This document shows, piece by piece, positions 1-8,904 of a stretch of 64,000 bases of DNA. Under the pieces are notes generated by a model. It made no database searches and had not been told where the DNA came from. It saw only the letters and a program-made list of their open reading frames with translations. The stretch spans positions 1 to 64,000 of the forward strand of contig NZ_VRZA01000005.1 of the NCBI RefSeq assembly GCF_008064665.1, in the 5' to 3' direction. How positions within the stretch are numbered: position 1 is the first letter of the stretch; the number at the start of each line of letters is the position of its first letter. The translations under genes and the position numbers were made by a program. This stretch comes from Parahaliea maris (GTDB lineage: Bacteria > Pseudomonadota > Gammaproteobacteria > Pseudomonadales > Halieaceae).

Positions 1-89
1 TTGTTAAGATCAACATCACTGCCATCGGCTTTGGCGCGAACCTTGACGTTGTAGTCAACAACGCGCTTTACAGCAACTAGCACTTTCAT
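1..89 (-). CDS. etfB: Electron transfer flavoprotein beta subunit (5' end only)
   Basis: Only the first 29 codons are in the window; the gene runs off the left edge. The translated start, [20 protein letters not shown] followed by ADGSDVDLN, matches the highly conserved N-terminus of proteobacterial EtfB. EtfB pairs with EtfA to take electrons from flavoprotein dehydrogenases, including dimethylglycine/sarcosine-type demethylases, and pass them to ETF-quinone oxidoreductase. The ATG at 87-89 lies 67 bases downstream of the folD stop on the same strand, so the genes may be co-transcribed. Identification is firm despite the short length; that etfA follows outside the window is only an expectation. 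Confidence 0.88.
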   Translation of the reverse strand, partial: MKVLVAVKRVVDYNVKVRAKADGSDVDLN

Positions 90-156
90 CGAATTTGTTC
101 CCCGGCAATATGCCTTGAATGTCCGGTATCAGGGTTAATCCACCAACACGCTCTCC

Positions 157-1002
157 TTAGCGCTTCAGCTTCTTCTCACCCGCCAATACCGTTTGCAGAA
201 TCAGTGTATTAATCGTCATCGGCCCCACCCCTCCGGGTACCGGCGTCAGTGCCGTGGCCGTGGCCTCAAGCGGACCGAGCTCGATATCACCTACACCGCC
301 GGGGTGATAGCCCGCGTCAACGACTACGGCTCCCGCCTTTATCCATTCAGCGCGTATGAACTCAGGCTTGCCTACTGCCCCGACCACAATGTCCGCCTGG
401 CGGACAATGTCAGGCAGGTTACGGGTACGGGAATGACAAATCGTCACGGTGGCGTTTTCGTTAAGCAACATCATTGCCATTGGCTTGCCGAGAATAGGAC
501 TACGCCCCACCACTACAGCATGTTTGCCTTCGAGCTCAATATCGTAAGCCTGTAGAAGACGCATGATGCCCTGGGGCGTGGCCGAACCATAGGCCTCCTC
601 CCCCATGGCCATGCGACCAAATCCGAGACACGTTACTCCATCGACGTCCTTTTCCAGGGCAATCGCGTCAAAACAGGCCCTCTCATCAATCTGCTCCGGC
701 ACTGGATGCTGCAGAAGAATGCCATGGCAGTCAGGGTTGCCATTGAGTTCCTCAATGGCAGACAGGAGTTGTTCTGTAGTTGTCTCTTCGGGCAGTTTTA
801 CCGCGATGGACTCCATACCAACTCGACGACACGCGTTCTGCTTCATGGACACATAGGTCGCCGAGGCCGGATCTCCACCAACCAGGATCGTTGCCAGAAT
901 CGGCGTCCCGCCACTGGACTGCTTAAGCCGCTCGACGCGCTCTGACAACTCAGCCTCGGTTTGTTTTGCGATAGCCTTGCCATCGAGAATAAGCGCAGAC
1001 AT
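157..1002 (-). CDS. folD: Bifunctional methylenetetrahydrofolate dehydrogenase / methenyltetrahydrofolate cyclohydrolase FolD
   Basis: FolD oxidises 5,10-methylene-THF to methenyl-THF and hydrolyses it to 10-formyl-THF in the cytoplasm. The 281-residue length is normal for the family. Visible hallmarks are the YVSMKQNAC segment with the catalytic lysine, the [11 protein letters not shown] substrate loop, the [13 protein letters not shown] nucleotide-binding loop and the C-terminal [10 protein letters not shown] signature. I chose the ATG at 1000-1002 because the sequence MSALILDG fits the family N-terminus; an open frame extends 12 codons further upstream into the preceding gene. The start is one base after the aminotransferase stop, so translation is probably coupled. 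Pairing a normally housekeeping C1 enzyme with an aminotransferase suggests that it serves C1 units from demethylation elsewhere in the window. Confidence 0.95.
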   Translation of the reverse strand: MSALILDGKAIAKQTEAELSERVERLKQSSGGTPILATILVGGDPASATYVSMKQNACRRVGMESIAVKLPEETTTEQLLSAIEELNGNPDCHGILLQHPVPEQIDERACFDAIALEKDVDGVTCLGFGRMAMGEEAYGSATPQGIMRLLQAYDIELEGKHAVVVGRSPILGKPMAMMLLNENATVTICHSRTRNLPDIVRQADIVVGAVGKPEFIRAEWIKAGAVVVDAGYHPGGVGDIELGPLEATATALTPVPGGVGPMTINTLILQTVLAGEKKLKR

Positions 1003-1003
1003 A

Positions 1004-2407
1004 TCAATCAAACTCGCCTTTATGCATGGCGTCCTCAATCCGGGTAAACGCTCGCAGGAGGCGCTCCACGATCTGGTCTGCCTCAGACTCAGTCAGGGTG
1101 AGTGGCGGAGCCATAGCCGCCAGTGCTCGTCCCCTCGCACCTCGAATTACCAGTTTCTCATCGTGACAAGCCTGTATCGCGAAGTGTCCGGCTTTGGAGG
1201 CTTGAACAAAGGGCGTACGGGTCTCCTTGTCCTTGTCGAATTCAATGGTCATCAACAGACCTTCTCCGCGGATGTCCGAGACAAACGGCCGGTCGCCCAG
1301 TTGCTCCCGCAGTTGGTTCTGCAGATAAGCTCCGACCTTGGCCGCGTTCTCCGGGAGCTTTTCGCGCTCCAGGATATCGATATTTGCCATCGCTACGGCC
1401 GTGCAAACCGGGTGCCCTGAGGCGGTAAAGCCGTGCCCGAAGGCGCCGTCAGCCTCGGCCTCTGAGTAAAGCACCTTGCTTACACGCTCAGACAAAACAC
1501 TGGCGGACAGTGGGAGATAACCGCTGGTGATCCCTTTGGACAGGGTCATCAAGTCGGGTTTGATATTGTAGCGCGGAGAGGCAAACCAGGTGCCTGTCCT
1601 TCCGAATCCGGTAATCACTTCATCCGCGACCATCAGGATGTCGTAACGCTTCAGTACCGCATCTATCGCCTCGAAGTAGCCAGCAGGGGGCGGGATAATG
1701 CCGCCTGATCCGGAGATGGGCTCAGCAAAGAAGGCAGCAATCGTGTCAGGACCTTCCGCAAGAATGAGCTTTTCCAACTCGTCAGCCAGATAGCGAACGA
1801 ACTCTTCCTCAGTGGCGATGTGATCGGGCCTTCTGTGCCAATCCGCAGCGACAGTGTGCAGGAACCCAGGGCGCGGAATATCAAATGCACGGTGGGCTGC
1901 AGTAATACCTGTAAGACTACCCGCGGTAACAGTGGAGCCGTGGTACCCAGATTCACGCGCGATAATTTTCTTCTTCTCGGGTCGTCCCAACACATTGTTG
2001 TAACGCCAGATCAGCTTCACGTTACTGTCGTTGGCGTCCGACCCCGAAAGTCCATAGAAAATCCGGTCAAACCCACTCGGCAGAAGAGACAGCAACTTCT
2101 CCGTCAGTTCGATCTGAGGCTCATGGGTGAAGTTGGAGAAACTGTGCAGATAACACAGTTTTGACATCTGGCTTGAGGCAGCATCAACGAGTTCCTGGCG
2201 ACCATAGCCTACGTTGGTGCACCACAACCCGCCGGCTGCATCGATATACTTCTCCCCAGAGGCGCTTGTTAGCCAGATTCCCTCGCCTGACTCAAAGAAC
2301 GCGAGCTCTTTGTTCTTCTGGCTATAAAGCGACGAAAAAGGGTGAAGCAGGTGAGCGTGATCGGCGTCTATAAGCCGTTGCTGTGCAGTGCTGGTGTTAC
2401 TTGTCAT
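1004..2407 (-). CDS. Class III (omega) aminotransferase, SpuC-like, PLP-dependent
   Basis: A 467-aa fold-type I PLP enzyme that probably transfers the amino group of a terminal amine or omega-amino acid to pyruvate or 2-oxoglutarate. The opening [16 protein letters not shown] resembles putrescine- and beta-alanine-pyruvate aminotransferases. The PLP region shows [13 protein letters not shown] (cofactor aspartate) and [17 protein letters not shown] (Schiff-base lysine). The ATG at 2405-2407 has a GGGGAG ribosome site eight bases upstream; the open frame continues another 32 codons but lacks such a site. A sigma-70-like promoter with a motif A operator lies at 2512-2556. folD follows directly. 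The aldehyde product could be a substrate for the aldehyde dehydrogenase at 7.2 kb. Substrate specificity cannot be read from sequence. Confidence 0.9.
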   Translation of the reverse strand: MTSNTSTAQQRLIDADHAHLLHPFSSLYSQKNKELAFFESGEGIWLTSASGEKYIDAAGGLWCTNVGYGRQELVDAASSQMSKLCYLHSFSNFTHEPQIELTEKLLSLLPSGFDRIFYGLSGSDANDSNVKLIWRYNNVLGRPEKKKIIARESGYHGSTVTAGSLTGITAAHRAFDIPRPGFLHTVAADWHRRPDHIATEEEFVRYLADELEKLILAEGPDTIAAFFAEPISGSGGIIPPPAGYFEAIDAVLKRYDILMVADEVITGFGRTGTWFASPRYNIKPDLMTLSKGITSGYLPLSASVLSERVSKVLYSEAEADGAFGHGFTASGHPVCTAVAMANIDILEREKLPENAAKVGAYLQNQLREQLGDRPFVSDIRGEGLLMTIEFDKDKETRTPFVQASKAGHFAIQACHDEKLVIRGARGRALAAMAPPLTLTESEADQIVERLLRAFTRIEDAMHKGEFD

Positions 2408-2511
2408 GGCGGTTTCTCCCCATCCATTTCGGCGCCAGTTACCGTCATCTGTCCACAGGCCATTCACGAAGGATGATGGCCGGGAACAGTTTACAGGTGG
2501 CACCTGTTCGC

Positions 2512-2556
2512 TAGTACATGCGTCCTAATACTAGATGTTTCCGAAGGATCGATCAA
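2512..2556 (-). promoter_or_regulatory. Promoter with motif A operator before the aminotransferase-folD operon
   Basis: On the minus strand TTGATC (2551-2556) and TAGTAT (2528-2533) are separated by 17 bases. The inverted repeat TAGGACGCATGTACTA (2512-2527) starts directly after the -10 box. Operator placement over the start point suggests repression. The same 16-base pattern occurs at 2748, 18939, 18966 and 22493. Confidence 0.6.
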
Positions 2557-2618
2557 GGGACTTTTGGAGCGCATGAAAAAAAATATGTTTTGGGAATGCT
2601 GGCGCAAAACTACCGGCC

Positions 2619-2645
2619 AAAAAAAAGGGCCCCTGTCGGGGCCCT
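2619..2645 (-). terminator. Rho-independent terminator, minus strand
   Basis: An eight-pair GC-rich stem (2626-2633 with 2638-2645, loop TGTC) is followed on the minus strand by eight T residues. No annotated minus-strand gene lies directly upstream, so it probably ends the small transcription unit that starts near 2760. Confidence 0.85.
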
Positions 2646-2718
2646 AAGGTCTTACAAGGACCTTCACGGGAAAATTCCAGAATTCTGACGGGAAGCCCAG
2701 GCTTCCTGCGTTCGTCAT
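2644..2718 (-). CDS. Possible 24-residue peptide, or non-coding small RNA, between promoter and terminator
   Basis: Between the minus-strand promoter at 2763-2791 and the terminator at 2619-2645 the only meaningful open frame is 24 codons. It begins MTNAGSLGFP, ends FPVKVLVRP, and its stop codon abuts the terminator stem. It has two aromatic residues near an SEFWNF segment and a basic, hydrophobic tail. The ribosome site is weak. A TTG six codons upstream is an alternative start giving 30 residues. A seven-pair hairpin (GGAAGCC/GGCTTCC) lies inside the frame. I do not recognise the peptide. The unit could equally be a regulatory RNA of about 135 bases or a transcribed leader; the coding call is tentative. 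Confidence 0.3.
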   Translation of the reverse strand: MTNAGSLGFPSEFWNFPVKVLVRP

Positions 2719-2747
2719 GCGAATGCCGCTACTCAAGGCCGCATCGC

Positions 2748-2791
2748 TAGGACATATGTACTAGGATAGCATCAGCCTGAAGGCGCTGCAA
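2748..2791 (-). promoter_or_regulatory. Promoter with motif A operator for a small transcription unit
   Basis: On the minus strand TTGCAG (2786-2791) and TATCCT (2763-2768) are spaced by 17 bases. The inverted repeat TAGTACATATGTCCTA (2748-2763) follows and shares one base with the -10 box. The architecture is the same as at 2512-2556. The luxR-type gene is transcribed divergently from 3035, so the operator might also act on it. Confidence 0.55.
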
Positions 2792-3034
2792 GCCCAATTT
2801 CCATAAATTCAAGCTCTGGATAAGGCGGTGACACAGGGCTTCAGGGGCTCAATTTGTTCCTGAGCAGCTGTTTCCGGAGCGCTGTGGATTTGGTAACTGG
2901 CCTGCAAATTGCTAAGGCAATCAATAAGTTGGTCAGCGAGTTGCCATGCCCGTCAAAACGGTCACAATGAAGGCATTCGGGCAGGAGCTGTCCAATCCCG
3001 GTGAAAATTGCCTTACTCAGGAGTTGGTGTATTG

Positions 3035-3904
3035 ATGTCGACAAAGTGTGCCTCTTTTCTGCAATCCAGCGAGTGGTACGAGTCGCTCGGAAGAGTTGTG
3101 TCTTCCCAGGGGGCAGAAAAGGTGGAAGCGCTTTTTGATGCGATTTCGGTGCTTTTGACGGCCGATGAGGTAATGCTCTTCTACTTCAAACCAGACCTTG
3201 GCCCCGACATCATTGTGCACCGTACCGACAATGCAAAGAGAACCAGGCAGATACACGACTATAAGCGAGGTTTCTACCTTACCGACCCGTTTTACCTGGC
3301 CCTTGAGAGGACCGAGCAGTCTGGCGTTATGAGTCTCGGCGAACTGGTGGAGGATGATAGTTTCGAGAAAAGTGAATTCTATCGCTATCACTATCGTGCA
3401 ACCGAACTGGTGGACGAGGTTTGTTACTGTATGTCACACGGTTCTGGGGGGCATCTGCTACTATCCTTTGCCCGCTCGCATCATGTCGGAAGATATTCCT
3501 CAGAAGATATTGTTGCTGCGAGGCTGATAGTGCCGTTAGTAGTCGCAGTTCTGACTGCAAGTGCAGATTACCTGGTCGATCCGGCTTCGATATCTCCCGC
3601 TACCACCGACGAAATCAATTTTCACCGCAATCTAAAACGCGCCAGGAGTAATTTTGGCCGATCCGTACTAACGGATCGTGAGTATGAGGTTGTCCAATTG
3701 TTGCTCAGAGGCTACCCGATCGACGTCATATCGGAAAGATTGGAAATGGCAAAGGGTACGACCGCGGTTCACAGGCGCAACATCTACCGGAAGTTGGACA
3801 TCAGCTGTCAAGCGGAGCTGTTTACACTTTTTATTGATGTTATAGAAGAAGTCAGTATTGATATTGACAGTGATCCACTCAGCCTCTACCTGCAACCTCT
3901 CTAA
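3035..3904 (+). CDS. LuxR-family transcriptional regulator
   Basis: A 289-aa cytoplasmic DNA-binding protein with a C-terminal LuxR/FixJ helix-turn-helix at roughly residues 205-265. It includes LTDREYEVVQLLLRGYP and the recognition-helix region KGTTAVHRRNIYRKL. The N-terminal 190 residues form an uncharacterised sensor-like domain without receiver-domain aspartates, so it is not a classic response regulator. I chose the ATG at 3035-3037, with AGGAG 11 bases upstream; a TTG nine codons earlier is possible. It sits between the aminotransferase-folD operon (divergent) and phaC (same strand) and could control either. The ligand is unknown. Confidence 0.85.
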   Translation: MSTKCASFLQSSEWYESLGRVVSSQGAEKVEALFDAISVLLTADEVMLFYFKPDLGPDIIVHRTDNAKRTRQIHDYKRGFYLTDPFYLALERTEQSGVMSLGELVEDDSFEKSEFYRYHYRATELVDEVCYCMSHGSGGHLLLSFARSHHVGRYSSEDIVAARLIVPLVVAVLTASADYLVDPASISPATTDEINFHRNLKRARSNFGRSVLTDREYEVVQLLLRGYPIDVISERLEMAKGTTAVHRRNIYRKLDISCQAELFTLFIDVIEEVSIDIDSDPLSLYLQPL

Positions 3905-4270
3905 TGTTTCTCTGCCACGATACCGCCTCGCTCACATACTCCTCGCTCAAATTATTACCCGACTTTAAATCGTGAGAACCAATTATACGCGTTCAACACA
4001 TCACACATAGTCGACGCTAAAGGGTTAGGTCACTGGCGCTTTTGCGCAATTCACGCTGCATATGTAGTGCTCAATCAAAGGCAGCGCAGAAAGTTACCTG
4101 TTTTTCGTCAGTCTAAGAATTTAGTGGTCTTCTCAGTAAATCCCTTCGTCGCAGGGTAAAGTTTATCGTGGCGTGGGTATGCAAATAGAAGTGATCTAGA
4201 ATCGAAGCAAAAATGCGAATGGTCAATAAAGTATTGAGGTACTTTAACGCATCGAAAGAGGTGGATGGCT
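3905..4270. other. Intergenic region before phaC
   Basis: About 365 bases without a convincing gene. It is AT-richer than its surroundings and should contain the phaC promoter, but I see no clear -35/-10 pair and none of the operator motifs found elsewhere. A short GCGC-TTTT-GCGC hairpin lies near 4037. A GAGG ribosome site ends at about 4261. Confidence 0.5.
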
Positions 4271-5980
4271 ATGGCCTTGTCAGCACAACAGAAACGTGCT
4301 CGAAAATTACGTGAACAGAAGCAACTCAATCAGCAGGCGGAGGACGTAGTCGGCCTGAGCCCGCTCATCGGTGTGAGCAGGGATGACATCAGAGATGCCG
4401 TTGCAAACATGTCACGACATTTCCTACGTCACCCCCTCCACCTTATCAAGCATTTAGCCGGTTATAGCGGCAAGATTGTTGATTTGACTGCAGGCCTTGA
4501 AGAACGCGGTGTGCCGCAGGGGGACCGTCGCTTTAAAGATGATAGTTGGCAGGATAGCGGTTTCTATCACTGGGTATTGCAGGCTTACCTTGCCCTCGGG
4601 GAGTCAATGGATGAGTGGCTCGCAGAGCTTGACCTGGATAGCCTGGACGAACAAAAGGCGCAGTTCGTGCTCTCGGTGATCAAGGACAGTCTCGCCCCGA
4701 CAAATCATTTGTTGACCAACCCAGTAGCGCTCAAGAAGTTTCGAGCCACTCGTGGCGGCAGCCTGATCCAAGGCATGCGTCATCTCATGGACGATATGCG
4801 CAACAACCATGGTATGCCATCTCAGGTAGATAAGAGCCAGTTCGAGGTCGGGAAGAATCTTGCTACCACAGAGGGGGCCGTGGTATTTCGTAATGAAGTT
4901 CTGGAACTGATTCAGTACTCACCGCTTACCAGTTCGGTCTATCAGCGACCGATGCTAATCGTTCCACCGCAAATCAATAAGTACTACATTCTTGACCTTT
5001 CACCCGAAAAGAGCTTGTTCAAGTTCCTGCTCCAGCATGGTCATCGTGTTTTTACTGTTAGCTGGCGCAATCCCACCGCCGAGCTTTCGAGTTGGGGCAT
5101 GGAACACTACATAAAAGCGCTGGTACAGGCCGTTACGGCTATAAAAGCAATCACTGGACAAGATAGCATCAATATATCGGGTGCCTGCTCGGGCGGCATC
5201 ACGGCCACTATCTTGTCCAGTTACCTAAAGCAATCCGGTGACAGTTCGATCAACAGCTTAAGTCTCAGCGTCTGCGTACTCAGTCAAGCGGTCGGCGATT
5301 CAGAGATAACGGCATTTGCTTCACCAGATTCAATAGAGTCGGCACGGCGCTCCTCACGCAAACATGGAGTACTGGAAGGAAAGGATCTCTCCCGAGTATT
5401 CAACTGGATGCGACCCAATGACCTCGTGTGGAGTTATGTAGTGAACAATTACCTGATGGGCAGTAAGCCACCGGCCTTTGACATACTGTATTGGAATAAC
5501 GACACAACTTGTCTACCAGCACAACTCCATAGCGATTTCCTTGATATTCTATTGTCAGATCCGCTTGCCACACCAGGTGCTCTCAAAATACATGATCAGG
5601 GAATAGATTTGCAGGCATTGGATTGCGACAAATACCTGGTAGGCGGCACCACCGACCACATAACTCCGTGGCATGCATGCTATCGAAGCACTCGAATTCT
5701 TGGAGGAACTGTTCGTTTTATACTCAGCACTAGCGGACATGTACAGGCGCTGGTCAATCCGCCAGGGAACCCCAAGGCAAGCTACCTGAGCAATCCGGAA
5801 AATCCTGCGCGGCATGAAGACTGGTTGGCGGGAGCAGAAAAGCAGCCCGGTTCCTGGTGGCTGGACTGGCATGACTGGTTAGCCAACCGCTCTGGCCGTA
5901 AAATCAGGGCGAGTAAAAAGCTCGGCGGCAAAGGCTACGCGCCCATCGAGCCAGCACCTGGTCTCTATGTGAGAGGCTGA
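4271..5980 (+). CDS. phaC: Class II poly(3-hydroxyalkanoate) synthase
   Basis: It polymerises (R)-3-hydroxyacyl-CoA into PHA on granule surfaces. At 569 aa it matches class II (medium-chain-length) synthases of pseudomonads, and so do the motifs. The lipase-like box GACSGG carries the nucleophilic cysteine (about residue 306). TTDHITPWH holds the catalytic aspartate (about 462) and TSGHVQALVNPP the catalytic histidine (about 490). Two ATGs are possible, at 4265 and 4271; the second is nine bases after GAGG and is preferred. The depolymerase gene follows five bases after the stop, as in pseudomonad pha operons. No phasin or second synthase is present in the window. Confidence 0.93.
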   Translation: MALSAQQKRARKLREQKQLNQQAEDVVGLSPLIGVSRDDIRDAVANMSRHFLRHPLHLIKHLAGYSGKIVDLTAGLEERGVPQGDRRFKDDSWQDSGFYHWVLQAYLALGESMDEWLAELDLDSLDEQKAQFVLSVIKDSLAPTNHLLTNPVALKKFRATRGGSLIQGMRHLMDDMRNNHGMPSQVDKSQFEVGKNLATTEGAVVFRNEVLELIQYSPLTSSVYQRPMLIVPPQINKYYILDLSPEKSLFKFLLQHGHRVFTVSWRNPTAELSSWGMEHYIKALVQAVTAIKAITGQDSINISGACSGGITATILSSYLKQSGDSSINSLSLSVCVLSQAVGDSEITAFASPDSIESARRSSRKHGVLEGKDLSRVFNWMRPNDLVWSYVVNNYLMGSKPPAFDILYWNNDTTCLPAQLHSDFLDILLSDPLATPGALKIHDQGIDLQALDCDKYLVGGTTDHITPWHACYRSTRILGGTVRFILSTSGHVQALVNPPGNPKASYLSNPENPARHEDWLAGAEKQPGSWWLDWHDWLANRSGRKIRASKKLGGKGYAPIEPAPGLYVRG

Positions 5981-5984
5981 AACA

Positions 5985-6794
5985 TTGGATGAACACGCGC
6001 TTGACATTCGCTACCTACAAATTGAAGGAGTGAATGTACGTACCGGCATCAGACCAGGAGCGCGGGAAGGCCTTGCTCTACTTATATTCAACGGGATTGG
6101 CGCCGGGCTTGAATTGCTCGAACCCATTATTACGGCAATGCCAAACCGCGAGATAGTCACGTTTGATATGCCCGGATCGGGCAGTTCCACCACACCGCAG
6201 CGACCATGGCGAATGCGAAACTATGCACGCCTGGCGGCTCAACTCCTGGATCGCCTTGGTTATGAAAAAGTGGCGGTACTGGGGATTTCATGGGGCGGGT
6301 TACTGGCGCAACAATTCGCCCGGCAATACAGTGAGCGGTGTGAGAAGCTTATCCTGGCGGCTACTACTCCGGGGCACTTGATGCTCCCACCGCGCATGGA
6401 GGTGATCGTGCGCATGTCGAATCCGCTACGGTATTTTTCGCCTGACTACATGGTCTCCATCGCACCGAAGATCTATGGCGGCTCCTTACGGACCAATAAG
6501 CTCAAGGCAAAAGCGCATGCCAGTCAGATGACACCTCCCAGTGTGCGGGGCTACTATTACCAACTATGGGCGTTGATGGGCTGGAGTAGCCTACCGTGGT
6601 TACACAAGCTAGAGTTGCCAACACTGGTTTTGTCGGGGAGTGATGACCCTATTGCACCGCTAGCCAACGGTAAACTGTTAGCCAGGATGATACCAAACGC
6701 CCGGCTTCACGTGGTCGCGTGCGGCCACTTGTTCCTACTAACGCGTGCTCAAGCAGTGGCGTCCGATCTGGAGGATTTCCTGGATTCCAAGTAG
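5985..6794 (+). CDS. phaZ: Intracellular medium-chain-length PHA depolymerase (alpha/beta hydrolase)
   Basis: A 269-aa serine hydrolase expected to release 3-hydroxyalkanoate monomers from PHA granules. The nucleophile elbow is GISWGG (about residues 101-106). The acid is in SGSDDPIAP and the histidine in VVACGHLFL near the C-terminus. The PNREIVTFDMPGSGSS segment is typical of PhaZ of the class II operons. The start is a TTG at 5985, chosen because GAGAGG lies eight bases upstream and no in-frame ATG is better placed. It directly follows phaC and is very probably co-transcribed with it. Confidence 0.9.
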   Translation: MDEHALDIRYLQIEGVNVRTGIRPGAREGLALLIFNGIGAGLELLEPIITAMPNREIVTFDMPGSGSSTTPQRPWRMRNYARLAAQLLDRLGYEKVAVLGISWGGLLAQQFARQYSERCEKLILAATTPGHLMLPPRMEVIVRMSNPLRYFSPDYMVSIAPKIYGGSLRTNKLKAKAHASQMTPPSVRGYYYQLWALMGWSSLPWLHKLELPTLVLSGSDDPIAPLANGKLLARMIPNARLHVVACGHLFLLTRAQAVASDLEDFLDSK

Positions 6795-7176
6795 AGTTCT
6801 GTAAGCCAGTTCCAAAGGTGTTCAGATAATCGGATCCCTGAAAGCCTCGCGGCGCCTCGGTTTCAGCGCGAAATCCTGGTTGCCAAGGAGGTGTAATGGG
6901 TGGCCCTCATTGAAGCGACGGATATCGATATGGACGACGCACACTCACCGGATAAAGTCGGGCCTGACAACATACCCCTCCAATGGTATTGCCTGTGCCA
7001 GCCCAATTAACCAAGCTAGCCCTAAAGACCCGGCTCTGATCAGCTCTTTGCCTGCAATTCAGGCCGCTCGCATCGCACCGCGAGCATACACAACTACGCC
7101 ATTACGCATCGTCGCAACGTCAGAGTCCCGTCGGATCATCCCACCACTAACCATCGCTGTTCAATTGGAGTACACA
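6795..7176. other. Intergenic region before the aldehyde dehydrogenase
   Basis: About 380 bases. The aldehyde dehydrogenase frame stays open upstream to about 6880, but the added 99 codons do not look like protein and have no ribosome site. A perfect AAGGAGGT ribosome site at 6885-6892 precedes a 36-codon frame described separately. No operator motif from elsewhere in the window is found. Confidence 0.45.
6900..7010 (+). CDS. Possible 36-residue small protein with a strong ribosome site
   Basis: A GTG-initiated frame of 36 codons, eight bases after AGGAGG (within 6885-6892). The product is acidic in its first half (VALIEATDIDMDDAH) and ends QWYCLCQPN, with a CxC pair. A five-codon ATG frame at 6896 could use the same ribosome site instead. 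I recognise no family. It lies between phaZ and the aldehyde dehydrogenase on the same strand. The near-consensus ribosome site is the main support; chance is possible. Confidence 0.25.
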   Translation: MALIEATDIDMDDAHSPDKVGPDNIPLQWYCLCQPN

Positions 7177-8691
7177 ATGAATTCATTTCAGCCCTTTGCC
7201 GACTTTAGTCATACAATTCTGATTGACGGTGAATTCCAGCGTAGCGCCGCAACCGGCTCGTTCGACGTCATCGACCCTGCGAGTGCAGAAGTCGTTGGAA
7301 CCGTCGCAGATAGTACCGATGCCGAGCTGGATACCGCCATTGCCGGTGCGCTGGTGGCGCAGCGGGCCTGGTCGCGCCTTTCTGCGCTTGATCGGACTGA
7401 CGCCCTGCACCGGATTGCCAATAGTATCGAAGAGAACCAGGCCTTGCTGGCGGAGTCGCTTACTCGCGAAATGGGCAAACCGTACAAGGAAGCGTTCGAT
7501 GAAGCCTACTGGGCCATCCTGGCTTTTCGCCACTACGCTGAGACCTCCCGCCTGGACAACGGCAGAATTGCCGGACCGGTCGTGGGCGGCCACCAGAATT
7601 ACGTAACCAAGCACCCCCTGGGCGTTGTCGGCATCATCATGACCTTCAACTTCCCCTTCTGCCTGTTTGCCTGGGAGGCGGCAGCGGCACTGGGTGCCGG
7701 CAATGCCGTCGTACTCAAGCCCTCCGAGCAAACTTCACTTTCATCGTTACTGCTTATGCGCTGTCTGCTCCCCCACCTACCGAGCGGACTGATCGCCTGC
7801 GTCACCGGCGGGGGCAGGATCGGCGGGGGACTCGTGGCGCATCGCGACGTACACGGCGTGGCTTTCACAGGCAGTGTCACAGTCGGGAAAATGGTAGCCA
7901 GCGCCTGTGCTGAGACATTCAAAAAGGCCCTGATCGAAACATCTGGTAATGATCCCTTTATCGTCATGCCGTCAGCCGACCTGGACGTCGCGGCAAGGGC
8001 CGCGGTCTTCGCTGCCTTCTTCAACGCCGGGCAGGTATGTACATCCGCTGAGCGTTTCTATATTCATGAGGCCATCTACGACGATTTTGTCAGCAAGGTG
8101 ATAGATCTGGCCCGGGAGGTTCGCATCGGCAATGGCCTCGACCACGTTGACATGGGACCCATGGTGTCGGAACGCGAACGCACCCGTTTTGAAGCGCTGG
8201 TAAACCGGGCTATCGAGGAAGGCGCGAGCGTCGCATTTGGCGGCGGCCGACCCGCCGGCCTGGACAAGGGATTCTTCGTCAATCCGGTCATTCTTAAGGA
8301 TGTATCTCCCGACGCGGAAATCATGAACGTCGAGAGCTTCGGGCCGGTAATGTCGATCTGCAAAGTAGCGGACTTTGACGAGGCCATTGTCCTCTCCAAC
8401 CGCTCTGAATATGGTCTCGGCTCGACGGTCTACACGACCGACCTCAAGGAGACCGCCCGGGCTATCGAGGAACTGGAATGCGGAATGACGTGGATCAATG
8501 CCCCGCTGATGGACAACAATGCCCAGCCATTTGGTGGTCGCAAACTTTCCGGTATCGGCAGTCAGCTAGGCTCCGAGGGTCTCGATCAGTTCCGCCACTC
8601 GAAGATGGTAATGATCGATCCTGACTGCACCTCTCAGGACTTCTGGTGGTTCCCCTACTCTGACAAGGAAGCATTTGGCGGGGATCAATAA
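7177..8691 (+). CDS. NAD(P)-dependent aldehyde dehydrogenase
   Basis: A 504-aa ALDH-superfamily enzyme that oxidises an aldehyde to the acid. Visible motifs are the cofactor segment FTGSVTVGKMVA, the general-base glutamate in IETSGNDPF, the catalytic cysteine in FNAGQVCTSAERF, and ESFGPVMS near the C-terminus. Overall it resembles succinate-semialdehyde or betaine-aldehyde type enzymes, but the substrate is not determinable. The ATG at 7177 has GGAG seven bases upstream. It could oxidise the aldehyde formed by the class III aminotransferase or by the demethylases in this region. It is a single gene convergent with the FAD/GcvT gene at 8.9 kb. Confidence 0.92.
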   Translation: MNSFQPFADFSHTILIDGEFQRSAATGSFDVIDPASAEVVGTVADSTDAELDTAIAGALVAQRAWSRLSALDRTDALHRIANSIEENQALLAESLTREMGKPYKEAFDEAYWAILAFRHYAETSRLDNGRIAGPVVGGHQNYVTKHPLGVVGIIMTFNFPFCLFAWEAAAALGAGNAVVLKPSEQTSLSSLLLMRCLLPHLPSGLIACVTGGGRIGGGLVAHRDVHGVAFTGSVTVGKMVASACAETFKKALIETSGNDPFIVMPSADLDVAARAAVFAAFFNAGQVCTSAERFYIHEAIYDDFVSKVIDLAREVRIGNGLDHVDMGPMVSERERTRFEALVNRAIEEGASVAFGGGRPAGLDKGFFVNPVILKDVSPDAEIMNVESFGPVMSICKVADFDEAIVLSNRSEYGLGSTVYTTDLKETARAIEELECGMTWINAPLMDNNAQPFGGRKLSGIGSQLGSEGLDQFRHSKMVMIDPDCTSQDFWWFPYSDKEAFGGDQ

Positions 8692-8719
8692 CCCGCCCTT
8701 GCGCAGTCTGCGCCGACTA

Positions 8720-8749
8720 CTGGATCCAGGCTACCTGGATCCAGGCTAC
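8720..8749 (+). repeat. Tandem 15-base repeat with internal palindrome
   Basis: Two exact copies of CTGGATCCAGGCTAC (8720-8734 and 8735-8749) lie between two convergent genes. Each contains the 10-base palindrome CTGGATCCAG. They may form hairpins that affect the 3' ends of both transcripts. There is no T-tract, so a terminator call is not supported. Confidence 0.7.
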
Positions 8750-8904
8750 TTTGCTGCCACCGAAGCCCATACAGGACACCGCGGTGGTAGTGGAGTCAAG
8801 CTGACCAGTGCGTTCCTCTGAACGGTCTCTTCCACTACTCCCTCACTGAAGTCAAAGATCCCCGGTAGCGCTCAGAATTCTCCGGAGCGCGCCGGGGCAT
8901 TGAA

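Noticed and set aside
2841-3044. 67-codon minus-strand frame before the LuxR gene, as a possible source of the transcript ending at the 2619 terminator.
   Set aside because: No ribosome site or recognisable protein features, and a better promoter lies downstream of it at 2763-2791.
6880-7176. Upstream in-frame extension of the aldehyde dehydrogenase (99 extra residues).
   Set aside because: The extra residues resemble no ALDH N-terminus, there is no ribosome site at the upstream start, and the ATG at 7177 has a good GGAG at the right distance.
8720-8749. Tandem repeat as a CRISPR-like array or mobile-element end.
   Set aside because: Only two adjacent copies without spacers; no cas genes or transposase nearby.
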